Assembly (NCBI GenBank): GCA_028622995.1
Contig: JAJQJQ010000029.1
Coordinates: 1,612,001 to 1,676,000 of the forward strand
Source of the DNA: Panagrolaimus kolymaensis
Taxonomy: Eukaryota > Nematoda > Chromadorea > Rhabditida > Panagrolaimidae
Direction of reading: 5' to 3'
Length of the DNA stretch: 64,000 nt
The notes beneath the pieces are model-generated. The model was given only the letters and a program-made list of their open reading frames with translations. It was not told where the DNA came from and ran no database searches. Below are positions 23,971-36,450 of the stretch, in pieces (position 1 is the first letter of the stretch; each line of letters begins with the position of its first letter). Position numbers and translations under genes: made by a program.

Positions 23971-24174
23971 TTAACTCCTCCGAGTAACATGCTTGCAATT
24001 GCGATTATCACATCCAGCTCCCTTTGGTTTCCAATATCAAATAATTTTCACGCCCAAGTTTTGATTGAAAATTGATGATAATGTATCGGAAGTCGAAAGC
24101 TTATGGAATTGCACTTTGATCACATCGACGCTGTTTTGCTCGCAGCTTCTTAAAGGTATATAATAAGGATTCGC
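23971..24174 (-). pseudogene. orphan exon with one in-frame TGA, unknown family
   Basis: On the minus strand, after a good acceptor (TTTCTTTAG, ending at 24175), a single frame of 68 codons runs to a TAA at 23973-23971. It is interrupted once, by TGA at 24039-24037. It reads NPYYIPLRSCEQNSVDVIKV ... GVKII, stop, YWKPKGAGCDNRNCKHVTRR. The Cys-rich end and mixed codon content look coding. No companion exon was found. Most likely it is a decayed final exon of a small secreted protein; a sequencing error or recoded TGA is possible. Confidence 0.45.
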
Positions 24175-24809
24175 CTAAAGAAACAGATTTTTAAAATTAA
24201 TAACTCAATTTTTAAATTAAAGACGACAAAAAGGAAATTAAAAAAAAGTAATTAGTTATAACAAACAAAATATTCAAAAACTCTCTTTAAATTAAAATTA
24301 CAAAAAAAAACTGCCGAACTATGATTAAAATTCTAATAAAAGTCGTTGTCGTCTTGAATAGCTAAACTACATTTTTTGATGTTTGGCTTTACAGCTGCTT
24401 ATATTTGTGATTCACCGTTTATGAGCCATACAAAACTAGAATAAATTTTATTTCAAAAATACGTTGTTTTTTTCATTTAATAATATAAAAAAAGACTGCT
24501 TTTATTTTAACTCAAAAATGGTCTTTTAGGATTGATTTTTACAAAAGTCGATTTTGGGCTGGAGCAGACTAACCTGTGACTTTATGATGGAGAATAAATA
24601 GACTGTTGTGAAAAAAGGCAAAGATGGAAACATTGATTATATTGACCTCCTTGTTTTTCGGCCACTCTCTCTCTCTCTCTCACTATAATCGTTATTTATG
24701 TTTTCGATGGCATTTTTTGCGCCAAAACTAGAAAAATTGTTTTTCTTTTTCCGCTCACTTGGCTTGCGCTATCATTTTCTTCTTCTATTTTCTGCAACAA
24801 CAAAAAAAG
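24175..24809. other. intergenic with a CT microsatellite
   Basis: No gene seen. A (CT)n run lies near 24664-24681, upstream of the next F-box-like gene and possibly part of its promoter region. Confidence 0.5.
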
Positions 24810-25971
24810 ATGTGTGTTTATGATTTTCTAATTAAAATTTATTTATTCTACAAGATTAAAAATTTATGTAAGAATTATGGTTGTACAAACTTTTACTGTG
24901 CTCATATTCCATCTTGTAGAAGAATACCACTTCCAGAAAATATTGTTTATTATATTTCAATGAATCCAAAATCAGCCAAAGTTTATCAAAAATTAATTCA
25001 AACATGCAAATATTTTTTTGCAAAAAATTCCATTACTGTGTTTGATACTTTTAAAACAAGTAATAATACCCAACTTTTTGATTTAATTAATAAGAAAGGC
25101 TGGAATAAAGAAAAAAAAGTTACCCTAAATATCAAAAACTTGGATGCAAAACTTTGGATAACTAACAATTTAAATATTTCTAGTTCAACTAAAAAAGATG
25201 GATGGAATTTATTTATTTCAAAGATTTATCGATGCGACATTATGGAATTAGTAATTGAAAATCAAATAATTACTTTAGAAGAATTTAAAATTCTTACTGC
25301 TTCAAAATTAATTGAAGAAGTTTATCTTTTTAATTCACCAATAAAATATTCTTTTAATAAAAATGCTGTGCCTTTGGAAATTCTATTTGAATATCTTCCA
25401 AATTTAAGAAAAAGTTATTTGTAAGTTTTTTTTACAATATTTTTTGGCATTTTAGGTTTCTAATTTATTTTAACTTTGATTAAATTAATCAATGAAATAT
25501 TTTTTGAGAGATTTATTCTTTTTTTTAAAATAATTTTTAGCTGGATTGGTACCGAATCCATAACTTTAAAAACTGCTGAATACCTTGCAAACCTACAATT
25601 AAAAAATTTACAAGAGCTGAAAATTGAAGAACTTCCAGAAATTTTTGACGTCGAAGAATTTTATGCTCTTTTAAAAGTTAGCTTAAAAATTAACGTACTT
25701 AAATTTTTTAAATTTTTTTCCATTTCAGAGCCCATCAAATACATTTTTTAGATTTGATTTTCATGATTCTATTTGCGATGAATTTAAAGAAAAGTTAGAA
25801 AACTTTATTGATAAAATGCTTAATCGTCCCGAAACAGATAAACGTCCACCATTGGTAATTTTTGATGATATAGATAAAAATAGGGAAGAAACCCAAATGA
25901 AAAATCAAGAAAAATATGGAGATGTTCAATTTAATGAATTACATTATGATGATGATTCCTATTGGCATTAG
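24810..25971 (+). CDS. F-box-like family member 4 (three-exon type)
   Basis: Exons 24810-25420, 25541-25676 and 25729-25971 give 329 residues. The motif reads IPLPENIVYYISMNPKSAKV then KLIQTCKYFF. The start at 24810 (MCVYDF) parallels the start of member 5 (MCIFDT). The N-terminus before the motif is hydrophobic and Cys-rich, unlike members 6-10. The last exon ends in an acidic, His- and Tyr-containing tail not shared by the others. Members 4 and 5 share long stretches (KLWIT, NISxSTKKDGWNLFISKIYR) and look like a recent tandem duplication. Confidence 0.8.
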
Positions 25972-26579
25972 TTAGTGATTTTGTTGTACTCATTTCGAAG
26001 TTGAAAAGAAGCCTATTTTTGTATTTTAAAAAAAAAGGCAGATAATAAATTTTTTTATTTTATTTTTCTTATTTTGATCTGTATCCTTTGCACCAATCAA
26101 GAAGGCTATTTTTTTAAAATTAAATATGAATTTTTGTTTTCAATAAATTTTTTAAAATTTTGAATTTTAAGTCTAACGTTTTTTTTCTTTCTATTCAACC
26201 GAGCAGTTAATTATTTCTGCCATCCTGAATTTTTAAAAAATTTTTTATATCTCCTTTGGAGAGGACATTGCTTAAAAAACATATCTAAAGATAAAATACA
26301 CAGATAAAAAATCTTTTTTTTTTTGACAAAATAGGGTCGTCTCTTTTTTATGATGGTCTTCTGCCTAATTAAGTGTAAGCCCGACCAACCCACTTATTTA
26401 TGGCAAGAAAAAAAAGTGTACATAAAAAAAAGGCAAATGGCCGAAATATTGATTTTTTTGCCCTTCTCTTTTTTGATCGCTATTCACCACAACAATTATT
26501 CTCAGCCGTAGTTGGCTTTTTTTGTTGTTGCATGCTCTGATTTGATTTATTTTTCTTTTTTTTTTGTGTAAAATAAAAA

Positions 26580-27737
26580 ATGTGCATTTTTGATACATTT
26601 ATTTATTTTTTCAACAAGTTTAATAAATTTCGTAAAAACAAAGAAAATCGAGAACCTAATTTTTCTTGTGAAAAGATTTTCCCTGTGCCAATTTTCTATC
26701 GACGCATTCCACTTCCTGAAAACATTGTATATTATATTTCAATGAATCCAAAATCTTCCAAAGTTTATCAAAAATTGATTCAAACAAGCAAATATTTTTT
26801 CGGTAAAAATCCTATTATTGTCTTTGATACTTTTAAAACAAATAATAATAATTACCAACTTTTTGATTTAATTGATAGTGAAAGAAAAAAAGTTACGCTA
26901 AATATCGAAAACTTGGATGCAAAGCTTTGGATAACTAACAGCTTAAATATTTCTAATTCAACTAAAAAAGATGGATGGAATTTATTTATTTCAAAAATTT
27001 ATCGATGCGATATTTTCACTTTAAAACTCTACCATCAAAAAAATATTTTAATAGAAGAATTTCAAATACTTACAAAATCTAAGAAAATCAAGAATTTTGA
27101 TTTTGTTGATTCAACTATTAAATATTCTAATAATGACGAAGTTGTTGTTCCTATAGAAATTATTTTTGAATATCTTCCAAAATTATGTAAAGGTTATTTG
27201 TGAGTTTAAAAATAAATTTTTTTTAGCTTGCTACTCTAATTAATCGTTTGCCTATATTAGTCTAACAACATTAATAATTTTATGCATTTCTTTTTATAAT
27301 TTCAGCTGCGATATCACTCAATCAATAACGATGAAAACTGCTGAAAAACTTGCCCAACATCAACAAATGAGAAAACTTGATGAGCTCGAAATTAACAATC
27401 TTCCAGAAATTTTTGATGTCAAAATATTTTTTGATAATTTAAGAGTAAATTATTTTAATTTTACTTTTTTAAATTAATTCTTTTTTAATTCTTTTTTATA
27501 AATTTTTAGTATACTTCCGATAAAAATTTTAAATTTGATTATGCTGATTCTATTTCAAATGAATTTCAAGAACATTTAAAAAAATTTGTTGATGAAATAC
27601 TTGAGGATGGAGATGTAGATGATCGTCCGCCAATGATATTCTTTCCTGCTTTAGACGATGATATGTATGAAAAAATAATAAAAGCTCAAGAAAAATACGA
27701 AGAACGTCAAAATGATAAATACCACTCGGAGTATTGA
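26580..27737 (+). CDS. F-box-like family member 5 (three-exon type)
   Basis: Exons 26580-27199, 27306-27444 and 27510-27737 give 328 residues. The N-terminal motif, RCDI motif and TAEKLAQ...LPEIFDVKIFF block are all intact. The internal exon is 139 nt, the same as in members 6-10. The final exon ends with a charged YEERQNDKYHSEY tail like that of member 4. Confidence 0.8.
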
Positions 27738-28024
27738 ACACAATTTGCGAAAAAAAAGTTTTTTTCGAATCTCAAAATCCTTCAAAAACGCTTAGTTTTT
27801 TTTTACAAAAAATGGCTTTTAATAAACAATGGTAATGCACAAAAAAATCGCCAAAAAAGCTTTAAAAAAAGTCTTGGATTAAACAACAAATTTTGTTCTT
27901 TGACTCTGTTCATATTTTTTTCTTCATTCTCTTTTTTTTTTTGTGCGCCCAAACGTTTACTAAGTATTGGTTCTTAATTTTAGTTTGTAAATTAAATTAA
28001 TTCTTAAAGTTCTTGTTTAAAAAA

Positions 28025-29052
28025 ATGGAAAATAAATTGAATTCAAAAGTTTCTTATGAATTTTATGCTTCAATTATTCGTCAAAAATTTTCATTACCCG
28101 AAAATATTGTTTATTATATTTCAATGAATCCAAAATCTTCTGAAATTTACCAAAAATTAATTCAAGCTTGTAAATATTTTTTCAACAAAAATCCTATTAT
28201 TGTTGTAGGAGAATTTAGTAATACCGAAAACCCGGAATTGTCTGAAAGTTTTAGAATATTTAACGCATTCATAAAAAAAGAAGTAAAAACCGTGGATGTA
28301 AAAAACTTAATTTTTAAATATTGGATTAAATGGACTTTAGATATTACTGGAATAAATAATAAAAATGCATGTAGTTTATTAATTTCTAAACTATATAAAT
28401 GTGATATTGTATCATTATGCATCTCAAATTTAAATATTTCAATCGATGAATTCAAAATTCTTACTGCTTCGGGAACTATTGAAGATATACATTTTCAAGA
28501 TACAATTGTCTCATACCCAAATGGCAAAAATGTGCCATTAGAAACAATTTTTGAGCAATTACCAAAAATTTGTGCTGTTATGTTGTGAGTTTAAAAATTC
28601 CATCAAATTTTAAATAAATATACTTGATGATGCTTTTTTTAGTTATAACGACAATCAACCAGTAACTTCTGAAACAACTGTAAAACTTGCTAAACTTCCA
28701 CAAATGTCTAAACTTGAGCGGTTTTCAATTAACAATCTCCCAGGAATCTTTGATTTGGACACTTTTTTCGCAAATTTGGAAGTAAAGTTTGAAAATTTAC
28801 AAAAAATATATTTTAAAATCATTTCAATTTCAGAAACCATTTACAACTGAATTTGATTTAAGTTATGTCGATTCAATCTCTGATGAATTTAAACAAAAAT
28901 TACAAAATTTTGTAAACAAATTGCTTGAAACTGGATTAACTGAAAGCGGTTTCCCAATAATTTATTTTCCTGGACAAACACAAGAATCCTTCAAAGCTAT
29001 GAAAAAAATAAAAATAGAGCATAATTTGCGAAAGTATTCGCGAAAAAATTGA
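28025..29052 (+). CDS. F-box-like family member 6 (three-exon type)
   Basis: Exons 28025-28584, 28643-28781 and 28834-29052 give 305 residues. The start MENKLNSK is nearly the same as member 7's MENKFNSK at 40111, although a CAP gene and several kilobases of repeats now lie between them. The motif is FSLPENIVYYISMNPKSSEI then KLIQACKYFF. The large foldback element begins only 10 bp after the stop codon, so the original 3' UTR and polyadenylation signal have been displaced. Confidence 0.8.
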
Positions 29053-29061
29053 ACTAAGTCA

Positions 29062-30076
29062 CGGCGCCACTATGTCGACTAGACACTATGTCGACCAAGC
29101 CATAATGTCGACCAGACACAATGTCGACCGGACACAATGTCGACTAACCATAATGTCGACTGGACACTATGTCGACCAACCATAATGTCGACTATCGAAA
29201 ATTTCCCCATGCCAAAAAGGGCGACACGACATAATCTCAACTCCCTAAAATCTCAACTGGACATAATCTCAACTCAATGAAAAAAGCGTAATTAAATAAA
29301 GAAAACCAATTACTCGTCATTTTCTTTTGGGAATTGTTTATAATTTAAATGGTTTAATCCATAATTATTAATTGGTAGTTCTATGATTTATCATAACTCA
29401 GAAGTTTTAATTAGTAATAAAAGAATTCAGAAGTATCTGTTTTTAATTCCGATATATGAATTCAGAAGTGCTTTTGAGAATTCACACATATAATTAACAA
29501 CTAAATATACAGAATTCATTCTGTAATATTTATTAATTATGAATTAAGTTGTAGGCTGCCAAATTCTTTAGTAGGTATTCCATATCAATGTTTATAAACT
29601 TCTGCACTTATAATTCCGAATTAATAAAAATATCTGAATTAGTTCTGTATGTTTAATTGTTATTTATATTTTTATATTTCTGAATTCTCAAAAGCACTTC
29701 TGAATTCATATATCAGAATTAAAAACAGATACTCGTGAATTCTTTGATTACTAATAAAAGCTTTTAAATTATAAACAATTCCAAAAAAAAATGACGAGTA
29801 ATTGGTTTTCTTTCTTTAATTGTGCTTGTTTCATTTAGTTGAGATTTTGGGTAGTTGAGATTATGGCGGCAACCATAACAGACAACAAAGATGATTAGAT
29901 GATTATCATCTTTTTTATGAAAAACGTATGGATTTTACCATGGTCGACATTGTGTCCGGTCGACAATATGGCTGGTCGACATTGCGTCCAGTCGACATTA
30001 TGGTTAGTCGACATTGCGTCCAGTCGACATAATGGTTGGTCGACATTGTGTCTAGTCGACATAGTGTCGTGTCGCC
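29062..30076. mobile_element. 1-kb nested foldback element with GTCGAC arrays
   Basis: The whole segment is a palindrome. It is flanked by AAGTCA (29056-29061 and 30077-30082). The outer arms are arrays of TGTCGAC spaced about 17 bp apart, seven on the left (29072-29195) and eight on the right (about 29940-30065). Inside, near 29219 and 29870, is a second inverted pair built on TCTCAAC words and beginning GGCGACACGAC, which repeats the outer right terminus. A third inverted pair (about 29300-29820) forms the core. The left tip CGGCGCC recalls the 5152-5644 element. No transposase is present. Confidence 0.8.
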
Positions 30077-30571
30077 AAGTCATCCCATCTAAAAAATAAA
30101 ATTAAAAGTATCAAAATAAATTTAAATTCTTTGTTAGGAAAAAATATTTTTAACTAACTTTTTTATCATAATTTTTAATTAGAAAAAACAATAAATTTAT
30201 CTTTTGCAATTAATTTTCTTAGTGCAAAGGCGTGTATTTTTTTTTTATATTGAGGAAAATAATTTTCTATTAATATTTTTGTTTGATATACATACATTAT
30301 TTTAACATTTATGATCTGATTTAATAAAAAAATGTTCTTTTTTTTGTATTTTACATAATCTCTTTGCAAAAGAATGAATTTTTTATTGTTGCTCAGAAAA
30401 TTTTTACTGCGCCTACGTATTTTTTTTCTTTTCAGAAGCATGAATGAAAATGAACCTCGTAATCAAACATCACAATCAATGGCTTTGATAAGTTTAAAAA
30501 AGAAAAAAAAAACATTAAAAAAATTATCATAATCTTATTACAACAAAAAAAAATGTTAGAAAAAATATTCA

Positions 30572-30579
30572 TATAAAAG
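30572..30579 (+). promoter_or_regulatory. probable TATA box of the CAP gene
   Basis: TATAAAAG lies 60 bp before the ATG at 30640, in a good position for a core promoter of a strongly expressed secreted protein. Inferred from sequence only. Confidence 0.45.
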
Positions 30580-30639
30580 CGTTCAAAAAAATTTTAAAAA
30601 ATCACAAAAAAAGAAGAGTTCTGTGTTCTCTCAATAATC

Positions 30640-32476
30640 ATGGTTGGCGGCTATAACAAAAACGTTTCATTATTTTTCAAGGGTTTTTTCTTCCTTGCAT
30701 TGGTTTGGAGGGAAAATAATATTGTTGAAGCAGCAACACCATTGACTTGTCCACCATCAAATTCTTCGCTAAATGATGAAAGCCGAGGCAATATTTTTGA
30801 AAGTGTAAATTCTCAACGAGAATTAATTCGTCGAGGTGAACTTAAAATGTCTCAATCATGGAAATATGAATATGCTTTGCAAGGGCCATATATGAAAAAT
30901 TTGGTAAGGATTGCTTTTTTAAATGGGATTTTTGAGAGACAAACAAACTGATACCTCTTTCAAATTTATAATTTTTTAGACATACGATTGTGAAATGGAA
31001 GCTGAAATTGGAACCATTCTTAAAGATATGTGTGTAAATGGATATTATTTCAATCCATCTTATTATGTTTATAATTATAATGAAACCATCGTTATGATAG
31101 GAACAGAAAAAACTGAAACTTATTATATTAATAATATACTTGGAACATATTTTTTTAATGCATCTGATTTTATTCAACTTGCTTATGATCCTCGATATAC
31201 AAATGAAACGGTTCAACATTATCCAGCTGTATTGCTTTACGATAAAGCCATAAGTTTTGGATGTTCAATAAATCGATGTTTATCAAGAAATACTACTAAT
31301 ATTATTTGTAGAACTTCTCCAACAAGTATTTCACTTAATGAACTTATCTTTCGAGTTGGAAATCCTTCTACAACAATGGAACCTGAAACTAAAACCACAA
31401 CGATTGCCGCCAATGAAATCAAAACCACACCAGCCCCAACATCTCCAGTTGAGCCAGATAATACTCAATGTCCATGGATGTCTACAGATGAAAATACTAT
31501 AATTTATTCAACTCCTACTCAACGAATTGTAACCACAACTGTGTCATATACAACTCCACCTACAGCTTTTCCAACTTCAACATATGCCACTTTTGAACCC
31601 ACCACTCCTGATGAAGATAATCATTATCCACCAACAACCAATTGTCCTAATGCTAATCCTGTTATTACTCCACTTCCTACTCTCAATATTTTATGGCCCA
31701 ATCCAATGTTTCCAAACAACATGTTCCCGAATGACACTTACATTCCTAGAAATAAACGTGAAGCTCCACAAATGCCAATGGAAACTCTAAACTGCAATAA
31801 TGGTGGTGGATCTCTAACAGCGGATGAACGTGAAACAATTTTGAATCAACATAATTTTTATAGATCCCAACTTGCTCAAGGTGAAATAAAATTTGCTAAT
31901 GGAAAATATGTTTCACCCGCAAAAAATATGTATAAACTCAAATATAATTGTGAATTAGAAAAAATAGCACAAAAATGGGCGGATAATTGTCTATTTGAAC
32001 ATTCAACTTTTGATTCTCGTAATGCAGGAGAAAATCTTTATATGTCTCTTTCACCTTCATCTTCTGCAACAAATCCAGCTGAAATCCGAAATGCTACCAT
32101 TTCATCGGCGAGTAAATTATGGTGGTCAGAATTAGAAAAATTTGGTGGTGATAATAATGGAATGATTATTTCTCGAACCAATGTCACTTTTACCATCGAT
32201 GTTTTTAATGCAGGTTTAGGGCATTGGGCTCAAATGGCTTGGGGAGAAACCACTCAAATTGGCTGCGGTATTTCTCATTGTCCATCACCAACTGACAATG
32301 GAAATGGAAACAACAATAAATCCATTATGAATTTACTTGTTTGTAATTATCGTAAACAAGGAAATATATTTGGTAAAGAAATATATGAAATTGGTAGCCC
32401 ATGCGCCATTGATCGTGATTGCACTCGATTTGATAACTCTTTTTGTGATACAAAACTAAAATTGTGTTTTGTTTAA
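30640..32476 (+). CDS. secreted double-CAP/SCP protein with Cys-rich C-terminus
   Basis: Exons 30640-30903 and 30980-32476 give 586 residues. A signal peptide (about 1-32) precedes a weak N-terminal CAP-like domain (about 45-210: NIFESVNSQRELIRRGELKM, YDCEMEAEIG and a late YPAVLLYDKAISFGCSINRC). A Ser/Thr/Pro-rich linker follows to about residue 340, then RNKR (about 346-349), a furin-type cleavage site. The second CAP domain is canonical (HNFYRSQLAQGE, WADNCLFEHS, GENLYM, GHWAQMAW, IGCGISHC, LVCNYRKQGN). A C-terminal six-Cys-like tail (SPCAIDRDCTRFDNSFCDTK) ends the protein. Nematode two-domain CAP proteins are secreted and often linked to host or environment interaction. In domain 1 the usual signatures are mostly lost. 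Confidence 0.9.
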
Positions 32477-34955
32477 AATTATTTTTTTGTTGTTGTTGTT
32501 TATGACAAAATAAAATAAATATGTTGAATTTAAAAATATATAATTGCATAATCTTTCATTTTCCCAAAAATAAAGACATCAGTCTTTTTTCCTTCTTCTT
32601 TCCTTCCACTCGCTTATCAATTTTTTTTTTATCAGCAAAAAAATAAAGTGTGCACACAAATATTTTTTTTACTCAAGAGAAATGTTAAAAAATGTTTTCA
32701 ACTTTTATTTAGTTTTCTTTTTACTTTTTTGTTTCCCCTTTTGAATATTTTGTACAAATTTTTTTCTTAACTTTTTAACATTTTTTTTTGAGTTTCTTTC
32801 TGCCCCAAAAAAAATATAACAGATTTAATTAAAGAAATATATAATGAGGAAACTAACTATTTTCATGGAATTTTTTTTAGTGTTACTTATTCTACAAAAC
32901 CAATAATCCTAGTTGCAACGGTTATGGGGCGATAAAACGATGAAAAAGAATAACAAAATGGATGGCGAAAATCATTTAAAAAAATTTATGATAGCAAAGT
33001 TAAATAAATAAATGGTTGTCGAATTTTCCGGGAAATTTCTTTCGACAACCCTAATTAAATAAATACATTTATTTATAAAAGGATTACAGCAGCCATATTA
33101 TATGCAAAGATAATAATAAATTAATGAGTTTAAGTTTTTTTACAAAGAAAAGATGATGCAAATTTTCTTTCTTCTTATCTTGAATATTTTTTAACCAAAA
33201 TAATAAATTAAAAAAGTAAATTAATGATAATTACATTTTTTTAAATTTCACAATACCACATTTGTTTTTTTATTAAAAATTTTTCCAATTTGAAATTGCT
33301 TTTCCAAACAAAAAAAGCTATCAAAAACATTTTTCATTCTTTTTCTTGAATGCTTATCGATTTTTTTAGACTCATACACAAAATAAACAAACAAACAAAA
33401 AATTGGACGTTTTTTTGCATTGAAAAAATTCTTTCTTCAGTTTCACACATTTTTGCTTCCGATTATTTTTGAATATTTTGATTGCTTTTTATCGTTTTTA
33501 AGAAGTTTTAAAATTTTTTTAACATTTAAATATTAAAATCCAATGAAAAATGTGTATGAAAAAAAAACATTTTTATTGAGTGAATAAAAGTTATTTAAAA
33601 AAAAGTGTTTTAATAACAAACAACAGCAACTGTATAGTTCTTGGATGGGGTCAATAAATTACTTTGAAAAATGATTTTCTATTTGATAATGACATGAATA
33701 AAAGAGAAGAAAAAAACTTTAATAAAGGCTTTAAATAAGGTCAATGTGGCAGTAATATTTTTCATCGATTGAAAATAATTTGATTTTGGTTTTTAAACAA
33801 AAAAAAAGAAAAGAAGAAAATGATTTGAAAAATAAATTACCCATAAATTATTTTTTAACTTAATATATGTAAATAAGAACATTCTTTCAAACCCAAGTAT
33901 GCGTCGTATAAAACTATGAAAAATATCAAAATTATCTTTTTTTATGTTCATGAATGAGTATAAGAATGATGCGTTTAAATATCAGAGAGAAATAATCTTG
34001 TATATCGATGATAAATAAAAATTATTCGCACCTTTGTTTGTCATTAATATATGTTAAACGCCAAAAAGAAAAAAGGTTTAAGAAAAATCTGGCAGCATCA
34101 TTTTTCCTAAAACTTTATTTTTTTTGACGTTTTATATGATAAATGTTTAAAAATTAAAAATATTTCTTGAATTAAAAACGTTTCTATCGTTCATTGAAAA
34201 AATATAAAACCGCTAAAAAAGAAAATTAAAATATTCAAAGAAAAAAAAACGGGAAAGCAATACAATAACATTATTGGAAATAAAAAAATATGCATTTTCT
34301 ATTTAATCAATAAAAATGAACCATTTTTCTTATCAAAATTCGCATGGGTTGTTTCTTTAAAATTTCATTATATTCTTTCCATCAAAATTTTTATCTACTT
34401 TGCTTTGTCGAAGTAAAAATGAAAAAAAGCACATTAATTTTTAAAATCAAAATTTTTCTTTTTATTGTATGCATTTTTTTGGGAATATTTTAATTAAATA
34501 CTTTATTTTTTATTTTTATAGTGATAGTTTAAATTTATAAAATAAGTGTATCGCTAAGTTTATAAAAAAAATGGAATAAACCCAAGCATCAATATCCTCA
34601 AGGTTTACTTATACCATGCTAAATTTCTATTTTTGTTTTAATTTAAAAGGTATTATCAAACTTTGAAGATAAAAATTTTCTAGCAGGCATGATAAACCGT
34701 GCAAATAAAAAAATGAAATCAATAAAAAAATAATTATTACCAATCAAAAACTGAATACACCTTACGTCTATTTTTTTGTTTGTTGATTTTTTGGATCACT
34801 GAAAAGAAAATAAACATTTTTATCAGAAAAACTCATTCTCATGTATCATAAAAACGGCGGCGTTATCATCAACGTTTTAATGACCCATTTAAAAAAAATA
34901 AAAATATCTTTCATTTTGGAGAATAAATTTTTAATTAATTTTCCTATATTTTTAG
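32477..34955. other. 2.5-kb intergenic desert
   Basis: AT-rich DNA with no supportable gene or RNA. AATAAA sites for the CAP gene occur near 32507-32520. I looked here for upstream exons of the orphan F-box-like exon that follows and saw none. Confidence 0.55.
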
Positions 34956-35225
34956 AAGCCATCTAAAACTTGTTTTAATTTTTCTTTTGATAATTCAATT
35001 TCGGACGAATTTAAAGAAAAATTACAAAAATTTGTTGATTCAATTATTGCAACTGGGGTAACATTAGAAATGCGTGCACCAAAAATTGAATTTCCTGGAC
35101 AAACTCAAGAATCCATTGATGCATTTAATAAACTTTTTGAAGAATGGTGTGAAAGTGTAACGGAGTTAAATACAGGTATCATGGTGTGGACAACGGATTT
35201 ATATAAAGAACTTGGTATTTTATAA
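34956..35225 (+). pseudogene. orphan F-box-like last exon
   Basis: After an intact acceptor (TATTTTTAG), 89 codons and a stop read KPSKTCFNFSFDNSISDEF, KEKLQKFVDSII ... KIEFPGQTQESI, matching the last exon of members 6-8. The reading frame has no disruption and has a longer C-terminus (ending YKELGIL). The first two exons of a family gene are absent for at least 2 kb upstream, so this is most likely a gene fragment. A distant upstream exon was not excluded. Confidence 0.7.
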
Positions 35226-36066
35226 CTTTTTTCTATTTAATTGAATTAATTCGGAAAAAAATTTATTTTATATTGTATTTTTCTGATTTTTAATTTTTTC
35301 TAGTTTTAAATATTTCGATAAAAATAAAAGTAAACGAATCCTCCAAAACATATTAATCATTTCTAATTTGCTTATTTAAAAATTTATTCTGAGATGAAGA
35401 AAAAAAAGGTACATATTTCTTTTGTAACACAACTAACTCGCTTGAAACCCTATAAATAAAGCTTTAAGTATGTACATATATAAATTTAAAATGCTTTATT
35501 TTAAAACAAAAACAAAAATAAAAAATACTAATATTATTTAAAAAAGTTAAAAAAAAAAGTCGAGTGTCGTCGTCGTCAAACTACAAAGTTTGTTGTTTGA
35601 ATTTGCAAGCTTCTTTTTTTTTCAATAAAAAAATAAAAAAAGTAGCTTGAAATAATTTTCTTTTTTCGGCACCCGTTCTTCTTTTACTTTTTACTTTTGA
35701 ATATTTAATTTCTTTAAACTTTTTATTTTTGATTTTTGAGAAATACCGCTTTATTGTTGTAAGAAAGTCAAATTTTCAAAGTTAAAGAAAAAATAAGTAA
35801 AGAAATAAAGTTAAATAATGGAATATTTGATAAAAATTTAATTCTCGAAAGTTTAGAAGAATCGGTCAATAAAAAATAGGTTTTAGTGTTATAGTTTTCC
35901 TGGCCAACTGTTTTTAAAAAGCACGCATTAATCAATAAATCAAAATAAACTTGTTTTTATTAAGCAAAATATTTTGCTTTTTCAATTATTTATAACTTCT
36001 AACAACGATGAAAGGGATTATAAAATTTAATGTTTTTTTATAAATATTTTTTTTTACTTAAAATAA
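35226..36066. other. intergenic, nothing supported
   Basis: AT-rich sequence with a polyadenylation-like AATAAA near 35450. No gene. Confidence 0.5.
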
Positions 36067-36112
36067 GACAAGTTTTTAAGGCGCCCCGCTTGGGGCGCCG
36101 CAAAAACTTGTC
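36067..36112. repeat. GC-rich hairpin
   Basis: GACAAGTTTTT and its complement flank GGCGCCCC-GCTT-GGGGCGCC, giving an 11-bp stem, a 2-nt mismatch, an 8-bp all-GC stem and a 4-nt loop. It is far richer in G and C than the surroundings. Confidence 0.75.
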
Positions 36113-36257
36113 AGTTCAACATTCATTTGCATTTTTACAATTCATTCATACCATGTCATATCAGGGTGCATTTAAAAATCGCAATCTCAAAATCCCAATT
36201 TCCTCTCATTTTTCATAAAATTATCATATTCACAAACACATAGCAAGCAATCCAAAA

Positions 36258-36294
36258 AAGTTTCGGGTTGCCCGTTCCGGGCAACTCAAAACTT
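36258..36294. repeat. GC-rich hairpin, second copy of the same design
   Basis: AAGTTT...AAACTT outside and GTTGCCCG-TTC-CGGGCAAC inside. Same layout as the hairpin at 36067, with a different stem sequence. Confidence 0.65.
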
Positions 36295-36450
36295 ATTCCG
36301 CATTTCTAACTTTTTATAAAAAAATAGCATTTTTCCATTGCATTTTACATTACAAAAAAACTACTCCTTCATAGATCATTACATCGTCATCCCCAACCAT
36401 TTCCCAGCATTTCCCTTTCAAACACTTTCAGAAAAAAACATTTTTTGCTT

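Noticed and set aside
29062..30076. CRISPR-like array because of regular TGTCGAC spacing
   Set aside because: The host is a eukaryote, the repeat word is only 7 bp, the spacers are short and related, and the array is mirrored in a palindrome.
29895..30099. short frames of repeated TQCRP / VDIVSS-like residues
   Set aside because: They are read through the GTCGAC arrays of the foldback element and are not genes.
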